From Burkholderiales bacterium (lineage in GTDB: Bacteria; Pseudomonadota; Gammaproteobacteria; Burkholderiales; Burkholderiaceae_C), in the NCBI GenBank assembly GCA_017302655.1, contig JAFLDE010000022.1:1-49986 (forward strand): a DNA stretch of 49,986 nt. The letters are read 5' to 3'. The translations under genes were made by a program, and so were the position numbers. The notes beneath the pieces are model-generated. The model worked only from the letters and a program-made list of their open reading frames with translations, was not told the DNA's origin and did no database searches. How positions within the stretch are numbered: position 1 is the stretch's first letter; the number at the start of each line of letters is the position of its first letter. Positions 25,755-33,539 of this stretch are shown piece by piece.

Positions 25755-25776
25755 GCGGGCTGCCGAGGCAGCCCGC
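25755..25776. repeat. perfect 10-bp stem hairpin (GCGGGCTGCC-GA-GGCAGCCCGC)
   Basis: Perfect inverted repeat with a two-base centre, located between the giant gene's stop and its terminator. It may act with the next hairpin to protect or terminate the transcript, or serve as a binding site. It has no T-run of its own. Confidence 0.6.
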
Positions 25777-25800
25777 TTCGCGCAAAGCGCTGGGCTTGCC

Positions 25801-28800
25801 TCAAATCAGCGGCGGCAAGCGGTTCAAGTCATCGTCGTCCAGCGGCTTCACCGGCATGGGCAGCGAGGAGCTGACCGGCGTCGGCGCAGCTTCAGCCGCC
25901 GGGCTGCCGGGCAAGGGCACGGTGCCTGCGGCTCCGGCCAGCACCTCGGCGCTGCTCGGCGGCGTGGCGTCCTTGGCGAACCAGACGTCAGCCATGGCCG
26001 CCGTGCTGCCATCCGCCTTGGTGTAGCTGCCAGAGAGTCCGATGACGTTGCCGTTGTCGATGGCGCCGTCACGCACGTACCCCGTGCTCAGGCTGGCGAT
26101 GCCCAACTCGGTGAGCGACTTCATTTCGCCGGCATCGGTCACCCCGTCACCATCGGCGTCCACCCAGATCTTCAACTCGCCGAAGTGGGCGTCGCTGCCG
26201 TCGACATCCCCGTCGCCGTCGCTGTCCATGGCTTGCAGGGCCACGTAGCCATCGCCAGCGCGGCTGCCATCCGCCAGGCGCGTGCCCTGACCGAACAGCT
26301 CGCGGCCATCGTTGATCAGGCCGTCGCCGTTCAGGTCGCGCACCAGAAGGCCGTCACCGCTAGCCACCCAGCCCCATTGCGCCGTCTTGCCGTCGCCGAA
26401 GAGGTCAAAGTTGACGCCGTCGGCGGCCGAAGTGGTGCGCACGCCATCGCCATCCAAGTCAAGCACGATGGGCGAGGCGAGGAACAGGGCGTTGATCTGG
26501 TCGGTGGTCATCGCCGCCGTCTGGTCGGTCGTGAAGGCGACCACCTGGGTCATGCTCATCGAAGCCAGGTCAGCCGTCTCGAAGCCCTTCACCTGATCGG
26601 TGGTGAAGGCCACGATCTGGTCGGTGCTGAGGCCGTCGATCTGCGTGCTGGTCAGGGCCTTGATGTCGTCTGTGCCGAGCTGCACCAGGTCTTCGGTCTG
26701 GATCGCCGTGATCTGCGAGCTGCTGAATGCCGCCACTTGGGTGGTGCTCAGTGCCGCAAAATCGTCGGTCGACAGCGCCGCCACATGGTCGGTGTTCAGC
26801 CGTGCGATTTGCGCACTGCTGAGCGCACCGACCTGCTCGCTGGTCAGACCGTCGATCTGGTCGGTCCCCAGCGTGCCAAATACCGCCGTGCCGATGGCGC
26901 GGATGGCTTCGGTGCTCAGAGCGCCGATGTCGGCCGACTCCATGCCGGTGAACTGAGAGCTGGTCAGTGAGGCGATCTGCGCCGTGGTCAGCGCCGCCAC
27001 TTGGTCAGAACCCAGGGCTGCGATGTCGTCGGACGCAAAGGCCCGCAGCTGGCTGGTGCCCAGGGCCCTCAGGTCGTCGGTGTCGATGGCCGCGACCTGT
27101 TCGGTGCCGAGCGCTGCCAATTGGCTGGTGCTCATCGCCGCAAACTGCTGGGTGCTGAACGCCTTGATCTCCTCGGTGCCGAAACCAGCGAACTGCGAAC
27201 TCGTTAGCGAGCCGAGCTGCGCGGTCGTGAGGGCCGCGGCCTGCTCAGTGGTCAATGCCGCGATGCCGTCTGAATCCAGGCCGCGCAAGGCTGAGGTGCT
27301 CAGCGCACGCAGATCATCGGTGGCCAGCGCCGCCAACTGAGCGGTGTCGAAGCCATCGACCTGCGAGGAGTCCATGGCCGCGAACTGGTTCGTCGTCATG
27401 GCCACCAGTTCATCCGTGGCGATGGCCGCGATCTGAGTGGACAGCAGCGCGTCAATCTGCGAACTGCTCAGTTTGACCATCTGCTCCGTGGTGAACGCTG
27501 CGAACTGGTCGGTCTCCAGTGAGCGCAGCACAGCGGTGCTCAGGCTGCTGATGGTGCTTGCCGCCAACGCCGCAATCTGGTCAGTACCCAGGCCATCGGC
27601 TTGTGTCGACGTCAGGCTGCCGACCTGGCTGCTCGTCAGGGCGCCCATTGCATCGGTGCCCAGGGCTCCGATCTGCGCGCTGTCGAAGGCACGAATGCCG
27701 CGGGTGCCAAGGGCAACCAAGTCGTCTGTCTGCAGGCCACCCAGCTGGTCGGTCGTGAGTGCGCGCAGCTGCGAGGTCAGCAGGGCATTGAACTGCTGGG
27801 TGCTAAGGCTGTTGAGGTCGTCAGTGCTCAGCGCAGCCAGCTGTTCGGTGGTGATGGCCACCAGTTGGTTGGTGGCCAGGGCTCGCAACTGATCGGTGCC
27901 CAGGGCGTCGAACTGCTCGGTGCTGAGGGCCCGCAGGGCCTGCGTGCTGAGAGCCCTGAGGTCATCGGTGGCCAGCAGCGAGACTTGCTCGGTGTTGAAC
28001 CCGGCGATCTGGTTGCTGGTCAGTGCGGCGGCCTGCACAGTGCTCAAGCCGGCCAAAGCGTCGGTGCTGAGCGCGCGGATCTGCTCGGTGTCCAGGACAC
28101 GGATGCCCCGCGATCCCAGCGCGGCCAGATCGGTGCTCTCGATCACCGACATCTGCTCTGTGCTCAGGGCTTCAATCTGGCTGGTGCCGAGCGCCGCCAC
28201 CTGCTGCGTGGTCAGGGCCACGAAATCATCGGTGGCCAAACCAGCCACTTGGCCGTTGGTCAGCGCCGCCACTTGCGTCGTGGTGAGTTGGGTCACCTGA
28301 TCGGTGGTCAGGCCCACGATCTGGTCGGTGGTGATGGCACGCAGCGCGGCTGTGGAGAGCGCACGAATGTCCGTGGACTCGATGGCCCCAAGCCCAGCAC
28401 TGTCCAGACCCGCAATCTGCACGCTGGTCAGCGCGGCAATCTGCAGCGTGCCCAGCTTGGGCAACTGATCGGTGGTCAGCGCGCCGAACTGGTCGCTGGT
28501 CAACCCGCGGATGGCCGAGGTGCCCAGCGCCGCCAAATCATCGGTAGCGATGGCAGCAATCTGCTCTGTATCCAGTCCGACGGTCTGCGTGCTGGCCAGC
28601 GACGCCCACTGAGCGGTCGTCAGCGCCTGGATGCCATCCGTGCTGAGCGCCCCGAGTTGTTCGGAGCTCAAGGCGCGCACGCCTCGAGTGCCCAGCGCGC
28701 CAAGGTCGTCGCTCTGCATGGCGCCGAGCTGATCGGTCGTCAGTGCACGAACCTGCGTGGTGAGCAGCGAGGCGAACTGTTGCGTGTTCAGCGCGTTCAG

Positions 28801-31800
28801 GTCGTCCGTGGTCAACGACGCAATCTGAGTCGTGGTCAGCGCAGCCACCTGCGGGGTGGTCAGTGCCGCCATTTGATCGCTGGTCAGCGCCGCCAACTGG
28901 TCGCTGGTGAAGGCGCGCAGGGTCTGCGTGGACAGCGCCCGAAGGTCGGTGCTTTCCATGTTCGCGATCTGCTCGGTCGTCAAGCCTGGCGACTGGCTGG
29001 TGATCAACGAGCCGGCCTGTGTGGTGGTCATGGCCACGATCGCTTCGGTGCTGAGTGCACCGATTTGCGCCGAATCGAAGGCCCGCAATCCACGGGTGCC
29101 CAGCGCCGCGAAGTCATCCGTGGCCAGGGCGCCGAGCTGATCGGTCGTCAACGCACGGAGCTGAGCCGTCGCCATGTTGGCGAACTGCTGGGTCGTAAGG
29201 GCCACCAAATCGTCCGTGGCAAGACCTGCCACCTGCGCCGTCGTCAGACTTGCCACTTGGAGGGTGCTGAGCGCAGCGACTTGGTCGCTCGTGAGGGCTC
29301 CCAATTGGTCGGTGGTGAGCGCACGAAGTGCCGCTGTGGCGATGGCGCGCAAGTCATCGGTGGCGAACGCCGCCATCTGGTCGGAGCTCAGGCCGCCCAC
29401 TTGGGCACTGGTCAGGGCCCCAGCCTGAGCGGTGCTCAGCGCGAGGATGCCATCACTGGTAAGCGCACTGAGCTGCTCGGTGTCCAGAGCCCGGATTCCA
29501 CGGGTGCCAAGTGCCGCGAGATCGCTGCTCTCGATGGCGCGCAGCTGGTCGGTGCTGAGCGCGGCCACCTGGTGCGTACCCATGGATGCGAAGTGCTGGG
29601 TGGCCAGCGCGGCGAAGTCGTCACTGGCCAGCGCACCGATCTGCGCGGTGGTCATGGCGGCGACCTGGCTGGTGTTCAACTGCGCCATCTGGTCGGTGGT
29701 GAAACCAACGATCTGGTCGGTACCGATGGCGCGCAGCGCGGCGGTGGCAAGTGCGCGGATGTCACCGCTCTCAATGGCACCGAGTTGCGCCGAGTCGAGC
29801 CCGGCGATTTGGACGCTGGTAACCGCAGCAAGCTGCGCGGTGCCGAGCTGACCCATCTGATCGGTGGTCAGTGCACCGAACTGCTCGCTGGTGAGGCCTC
29901 GGATGGCTCCGCTGCCCAAGGTGGCGAGATCATCACTGGCGATGGCAGCGATCTGATCCGTTCCCAAGCCAGCCATCTGGTTGCTTCCCAGCTGGGCCCA
30001 TTGCTGAGTGGTCAAGGCCTGGATGCCGTCGGTGCTGAGAGCTCCGAGTTGGTCAGAGGTGAGCGCGCGAATGCCGCGGCTTCCTAGACCTGCCAGGTCG
30101 TCGCTGGCCATCGCGCCCAATTGGTCGGTGGTCAATGCGCGCAGCTGTGTGGTGAGCATCGTCGCGAACTGCTGCGTGCTCAGCGCCACCAGGTCGTCGG
30201 TGGTCAGTTGCGAGACCTGCGTTGTGGTGAGCGCGGCCACCTGTGCCGTGGTGAGCTGTGGCAGCTGGTCGCTGGTGAATGCCGCCAACTGCTCACTGGT
30301 GAAGGCACGCAGCGTATTGGTGGCCAGTGCACGGAGATCCGTGCTCTCCATGTTCGCGATCTGCTCGGTGGTCAGGCCAGGTGACTGAGAGGTGATGATG
30401 GAGTTGGCCTGCGACGTGGTCATGGCCACGATCGCATCAGTGCTGAGCGAGCCGATCTGCGCCGAATCGAAGGCGCGCAGGCCGCGTGTTCCCAGCGCTG
30501 CGAAGTCGTCCGTGGCCATGGCGCCGAGCTGATCGGTCGTCAGCGCGCGCAGTTGTGCCGTCGCCATGTTAGCGAACTGCTGCGTGGTGAAGGCGGTCAG
30601 GTCGTCGGTCGCGAGGCCCGCAATCTGCGTGGTCGTCAGGTTGGCCACCTGCAGGGTGCTGAGCGCAGCGACCTGATCGCTGGTCAACGCACCGAGCTGT
30701 TCGGTGGTGAGCGAGCGCAGCGCAGCGGTGCCGATGGCACGGAGGTCATCGGTGGCAAAGGCTGCCATCTGGTCGGTGCCCAGGCCGGCAGTCTGCGCGG
30801 TGGTCAGGGCAGCTGCTTGTGCGGTCGTCAGCGCCACGATGCCGTCGCTGGTCAAGGCGCCGATCTGGTCCGTGTTCAGCACGCGAATGCCGCGTGTACC
30901 CAGAGCTGCGAGGTCGGTGCTCTCAATACTCGCCATCTGGTCGGTCGAGAAGCCCGCCACCTGAGCGGTGCTCATCGCAGCGATCTGCTGGGTCGTGAAA
31001 GCGTTGAAATCCTCAGAACCGAGGGAATTGACCTGCGCCGTGGTCAAGGAGGCCACTTGACTGGTGCTGAGCTGGGCGATCTGCTCAGAGGTCAGACCAC
31101 CGATCTGGTCGGTGCTGAAGCTGCGCAAGGCAGCCGTGGAGAGCGAGCGGATGTCACCCGACTCGATGGCGCCGATTTGGGCGCTGTCCAGCCCAGCCAC
31201 CTGCACGCTAGTCAGGGCGGCCAGCTGGCGGGTGGCAAGATGGGGAATCTGGTCGGTGCCGAGAGCAGCGAACTGATCGCTGCTGAGGCTGCGCATAGCG
31301 GTGGTGCTGATGGCGCCGAGGTCGTCGCTGGCAATGGCGGCGACTTGTTCAGTCGTCAAGCCGGCCGCTTGGGCGGTGCCCAGCGCCGCCCATTGCTGTG
31401 TGGTGAGGGCCTGCACAGCGTCGGTGCTCAGGGCCCCGAACTGGGACGAGTTGAACGCTGCGACACCTCGCGTGCCCAAAGCTGCCACTTCGTCGGTTTC
31501 CAGCGCGCGCACTTGATCGGTGCTCAAGGCGCGAAGCTGCGCGCTACCCATGGACGCGAACTGCTGCGTCGTCAGCGCTACCAGGTCTTCGGTGGTCAGC
31601 CCGGCGACCTGAGCCGTGCTCAGGGCCGCGACCTGGGTGGTCAACAACTGTCCGACTTGGTCGCTGGTCAGCGCCGCGAGCTGATCGGAGTTCAAACTGC
31701 GAAGCGCGGCCGTGGTGAGGGCGCGAAGATCGTCGGAGGCCAAAGCCGCGATCTGGTCGGAGCCGAGCCCGGAGGCCTGAGCGGTGGACAGCGAAGCGAC

Positions 31801-32571
31801 CTGCTGGGTCGTGAGCGCCTGTACCTGGTCAGTGCCCAAGGCGCCAAGCTGGGCGCTGTCCAGGCTGCGGAAAGCGCCGGTACCCAGTGAGCGCAACGCG
31901 TCGCTGGTCAGCGAGGCCACTTGGTCGGTGCGTAGACCATCGATCTGCGTGCTGGTCAGGCTCCCCGCCTGTTGGGTGGTCATGGCGGCCACCTGGTCGG
32001 TGCTGAAGGCGGCCACGGCGCTGGAGTTGAACGCACGCAAGCCGGTGCTGCCGAGCGCCGTGAAGTCGTCCGTCTGCAGGCCGGCCACCTGATCGGTGTT
32101 GAAGGCCGCGACTTGGTTGGTTTGCAGCGCGCGGAACTGGTCGGTGCTGAGCGCGTTCAGGTCTTCCGTGTTCAGCGAGCGCACCTGGGCGGTGGTGAAG
32201 GCCCTGACTTGCGACGTATTGAAGGCCGGCATCTGGTCGGTGCTGAGGGCCCCGAGCAACTCGGTGCTCAGCGATCGGACGGCAGCCGTCGAGATGGCTC
32301 GTAGATCGGCGGTTTCAAAGGCGCCGAATTGTTCTGTATTCAGGAAACTGAACGGTCGGGTACTGAGCGAAGCCACCTGGTGCGTGGTCAGCGCAACGAT
32401 CTGCTCGGTCGTGAATGCCGCCCAATCCTCGCTGGTGAGTCGCGCCAAGGTGGCAGTGGTCAGACCAGCGATCTGGTCGGAGGTCAGGCCGGTGATGAGT
32501 GAAGCCATCGCGCGCTCGCTTAAGTTAGTTACCCGGAATTCGGAGTCGATTCTTGCGTCAGTCCACGACAC
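25801..32571 (-). CDS. giant octapeptide-repeat protein with C-terminal calcium-binding module
   Basis: A 2,256-residue protein. Residues 28-2027 are 250 consecutive octapeptides of pattern [AGS]-[LF]-x-[TS]-x-Q-[VIL]-x (for example ALTTDQVA) with no insertion or deletion. Position 2 is always hydrophobic and position 4 is Thr/Ser in all but about three copies. The C-terminal 229 residues begin PIVLDLDGDGV and contain four DxDxDG-type loops (near residues 2038, 2079, 2116 and 2138). This module is known from large RTX-like secreted proteins. A Pro/Ala linker and the tail LNRLPPLI follow. There is no signal peptide or transmembrane helix, so type I secretion is plausible, but no T1SS genes are in the window. 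The start is GTG 32571, with AGGCGG upstream, or ATG 32508. A surface, adhesive or structural role is inferred, not shown. Confidence 0.9.
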   Translation of the reverse strand: MSWTDARIDSEFRVTNLSERAMASLITGLTSDQIAGLTTATLARLTSEDWAAFTTEQIVALTTHQVASLSTRPFSFLNTEQFGAFETADLRAISTAAVRSLSTELLGALSTDQMPAFNTSQVRAFTTAQVRSLNTEDLNALSTDQFRALQTNQVAAFNTDQVAGLQTDDFTALGSTGLRAFNSSAVAAFSTDQVAAMTTQQAGSLTSTQIDGLRTDQVASLTSDALRSLGTGAFRSLDSAQLGALGTDQVQALTTQQVASLSTAQASGLGSDQIAALASDDLRALTTAALRSLNSDQLAALTSDQVGQLLTTQVAALSTAQVAGLTTEDLVALTTQQFASMGSAQLRALSTDQVRALETDEVAALGTRGVAAFNSSQFGALSTDAVQALTTQQWAALGTAQAAGLTTEQVAAIASDDLGAISTTAMRSLSSDQFAALGTDQIPHLATRQLAALTSVQVAGLDSAQIGAIESGDIRSLSTAALRSFSTDQIGGLTSEQIAQLSTSQVASLTTAQVNSLGSEDFNAFTTQQIAAMSTAQVAGFSTDQMASIESTDLAALGTRGIRVLNTDQIGALTSDGIVALTTAQAAALTTAQTAGLGTDQMAAFATDDLRAIGTAALRSLTTEQLGALTSDQVAALSTLQVANLTTTQIAGLATDDLTAFTTQQFANMATAQLRALTTDQLGAMATDDFAALGTRGLRAFDSAQIGSLSTDAIVAMTTSQANSIITSQSPGLTTEQIANMESTDLRALATNTLRAFTSEQLAAFTSDQLPQLTTAQVAALTTTQVSQLTTDDLVALSTQQFATMLTTQLRALTTDQLGAMASDDLAGLGSRGIRALTSDQLGALSTDGIQALTTQQWAQLGSNQMAGLGTDQIAAIASDDLATLGSGAIRGLTSEQFGALTTDQMGQLGTAQLAAVTSVQIAGLDSAQLGAIESGDIRALATAALRAIGTDQIVGFTTDQMAQLNTSQVAAMTTAQIGALASDDFAALATQHFASMGTHQVAALSTDQLRAIESSDLAALGTRGIRALDTEQLSALTSDGILALSTAQAGALTSAQVGGLSSDQMAAFATDDLRAIATAALRALTTDQLGALTSDQVAALSTLQVASLTTAQVAGLATDDLVALTTQQFANMATAQLRALTTDQLGALATDDFAALGTRGLRAFDSAQIGALSTEAIVAMTTTQAGSLITSQSPGLTTEQIANMESTDLRALSTQTLRAFTSDQLAALTSDQMAALTTPQVAALTTTQIASLTTDDLNALNTQQFASLLTTQVRALTTDQLGAMQSDDLGALGTRGVRALSSEQLGALSTDGIQALTTAQWASLASTQTVGLDTEQIAAIATDDLAALGTSAIRGLTSDQFGALTTDQLPKLGTLQIAALTSVQIAGLDSAGLGAIESTDIRALSTAALRAITTDQIVGLTTDQVTQLTTTQVAALTNGQVAGLATDDFVALTTQQVAALGTSQIEALSTEQMSVIESTDLAALGSRGIRVLDTEQIRALSTDALAGLSTVQAAALTSNQIAGFNTEQVSLLATDDLRALSTQALRALSTEQFDALGTDQLRALATNQLVAITTEQLAALSTDDLNSLSTQQFNALLTSQLRALTTDQLGGLQTDDLVALGTRGIRAFDSAQIGALGTDAMGALTSSQVGSLTSTQADGLGTDQIAALAASTISSLSTAVLRSLETDQFAAFTTEQMVKLSSSQIDALLSTQIAAIATDELVAMTTNQFAAMDSSQVDGFDTAQLAALATDDLRALSTSALRGLDSDGIAALTTEQAAALTTAQLGSLTSSQFAGFGTEEIKAFSTQQFAAMSTSQLAALGTEQVAAIDTDDLRALGTSQLRAFASDDIAALGSDQVAALTTAQIASLTSSQFTGMESADIGALSTEAIRAIGTAVFGTLGTDQIDGLTSEQVGALSSAQIARLNTDHVAALSTDDFAALSTTQVAAFSSSQITAIQTEDLVQLGTDDIKALTSTQIDGLSTDQIVAFTTDQVKGFETADLASMSMTQVVAFTTDQTAAMTTDQINALFLASPIVLDLDGDGVRTTSAADGVNFDLFGDGKTAQWGWVASGDGLLVRDLNGDGLINDGRELFGQGTRLADGSRAGDGYVALQAMDSDGDGDVDGSDAHFGELKIWVDADGDGVTDAGEMKSLTELGIASLSTGYVRDGAIDNGNVIGLSGSYTKADGSTAAMADVWFAKDATPPSSAEVLAGAAGTVPLPGSPAAEAAPTPVSSSLPMPVKPLDDDDLNRLPPLI
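26491..32490 (-). repeat. 250 tandem 24-bp units (octapeptide repeat array, 6,000 bp)
   Basis: The coding DNA for the octads is exactly 250 x 24 bp. Units are degenerate at DNA level (mostly GC-rich codons for Ala-Leu-Thr-Thr-Asp-Gln-Val) but the register never slips. Octads with the marker LGTRG/LGSRG or a variant (ALGSTG in the first) sit at positions 19, 43, 67, 84, 101, 125, 142, 159, 183 and 200, spaced 24 or 17. The long antisense open frames across this region result from the same periodicity. Confidence 0.95.
27307..31482 (-). repeat. three copies of a 58-octad (464-residue, 1,392-bp) supermodule
   Basis: Octads 43-100 (30091-31482), 101-158 (28699-30090) and 159-216 (27307-28698) align octad by octad. 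For example AIESGDIR, AIESGDIR and AIESTDIR stand at octads 56, 114 and 172, and GLDSAQIG, GLDSAQLG and GLDSAGLG at 55, 113 and 171. Octads 84-90 and 142-148 are nearly identical over seven octads. The same 58-octad period extends more weakly to about octad 26. The divergence suggests old duplications of large blocks kept in frame and in register. Confidence 0.85.
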
Positions 32572-32697
32572 CAGCGCACCGCCTGCGGCGGGATGCTGGT
32601 CGTCGTCTTCGGCTTATCGGGGCCCCATCCGGATTCTTTAGGGCTTGCTGCACAAATATTTTTCAAATCAGGCCGGAAAGCCAGCTCAGTTCCCGAT

Positions 32698-32717
32698 TGC
32701 AAGGGTTAACCCTTGCA
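32698..32717. promoter_or_regulatory. 20-bp perfect palindrome upstream of the giant gene
   Basis: TGCAAGGGTTAACCCTTGCA is its own reverse complement over all 20 bases. It lies between the GntR gene's 3' end and the start of the octapeptide-repeat gene, about 130 bases upstream of the latter. With no loop and no T-run it looks like a binding site for a dimeric regulator rather than a terminator. An AT-rich stretch (minus strand TTGAAAAATATTT) between it and the gene could hold a promoter. Confidence 0.55.
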
Positions 32718-32781
32718 GCGGGGTGACTTGGAGGCCTTGGTTGGCTGAGATCTTATGCAGTCGAGCTGAGGCGCCTTGGGT

Positions 32782-33435
32782 TCAAGCGGCGGTCAGCGGC
32801 ACCGCAGCATCGAGGCCTTGGGCAAAGTGCGCCCGCATCAAGGCTCGCGCCTGGTCTGGCTGGCGATTGCGCAAGGCGACCATCAACTCCCTGTGTTCCC
32901 TCAGGGACTCTTGCACGCGGCCTTGTCGAAACAAGGAATGGTGCCGATTCAGTTTCATCAGGCGACGCAGGTCTCCCACGATTTGTTGGCGCCAGCGGTT
33001 GCCTTCCAGTTCCAGCAACCTCAGATGAAATCGCTCGTTGGTGGCGAAGAATGCTTCTCGCTGGTGCTGGCTTGACTCAAGCTCCGCGTGCAGGCGCTCC
33101 AGTTCAAGAAGCTGCTGGTCGCTGCGCGTCGCGGCCAAGTTTGCTACGGCGTCGCTCTCAAGCAAGGAGAGCAAAGCGTAGGCTTCCCGAACATCCCGCT
33201 CGCTCATCTCGGTGACGTAAGCGCCGCGTCGCGGCTTCATGGTCACCAAACCTTCGGAGGCCAGGACTTTCAGAGCTTCCCGCAGGGGCGTGCGGCTGAT
33301 GCCCAAGTCGGCGCAAACGCGCAGTTCATCCACCCATGCGCCCGGTTCCAGGCTGCGATTGAAGATGCGCTGGCGCAGTTGTTCTGCCACTTCTTGGTAA
33401 AGCGGGGGGCGCGACAAGACGTTGGGGCCAGACAT
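32782..33435 (-). CDS. GntR family (FadR/FCD type) transcriptional regulator
   Basis: A 217-residue regulator. The N-terminal winged helix (LYQEVAEQLRQRIFNRSLEPGAWVDELRVCADLGISRTPLREALKVLASEGLVTMKPRRGAYV) is followed by an all-helical FCD effector-binding domain with the conserved Asp/His pattern (ERFHLRLLEL, EHRELMVAL). FCD-type GntR proteins bind small carboxylates or acyl-CoAs. It is divergent from scpA, 104 bases apart, with a perfect palindrome between the genes, so control of the methylmalonyl-CoA operon and of itself is likely. The effector may be a propionate-derived metabolite. Confidence 0.92.
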   Translation of the reverse strand: MSGPNVLSRPPLYQEVAEQLRQRIFNRSLEPGAWVDELRVCADLGISRTPLREALKVLASEGLVTMKPRRGAYVTEMSERDVREAYALLSLLESDAVANLAATRSDQQLLELERLHAELESSQHQREAFFATNERFHLRLLELEGNRWRQQIVGDLRRLMKLNRHHSLFRQGRVQESLREHRELMVALRNRQPDQARALMRAHFAQGLDAAVPLTAA

Positions 33436-33461
33436 GACGTCAGCGTGAGGTCAACAACTGA

Positions 33462-33477
33462 ATGCATAATTATGCAT
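33462..33477. promoter_or_regulatory. probable GntR operator (16-bp perfect palindrome)
   Basis: ATGCATAATTATGCAT is a perfect palindrome located 27 bases upstream of the GntR start and 63 bases upstream of the scpA ATG. Its AT-rich dyad within a GC-rich genome and its position between divergent genes fit an operator controlling both. Confidence 0.75.
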
Positions 33478-33539
33478 GACAGGCCAAACCAGAACTGCAC
33501 TCCTGAGAAGGCCGCCTCAAATCCATCTGGAGTTCCTTC

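Noticed and set aside
27601-30087. Long plus-strand open frame (about 828 codons) opposite the octapeptide-repeat gene, with several others
   Set aside because: Stop codons are excluded by the 24-bp periodicity of the real gene; composition is a repeated mirror of the sense codons and no start or ribosome site is convincing.
26491-32490. CRISPR array or satellite DNA
   Set aside because: Units are 24 bp, degenerate, without constant repeats and variable spacers, and they encode a continuous protein.
25801-32571. Pentapeptide-repeat protein or TALE-like DNA-binding repeat
   Set aside because: Period is eight residues, not five or 34; A(D/N)LxX pattern and repeat-variable residues of TALEs are absent. 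The LTxxQV resemblance to TALEs is superficial.
33436-33539. Cobalamin riboswitch in front of the B12-dependent mutase
   Set aside because: The region is only about 100 bases and holds no B12-box-like sequence; the palindrome explains it better.
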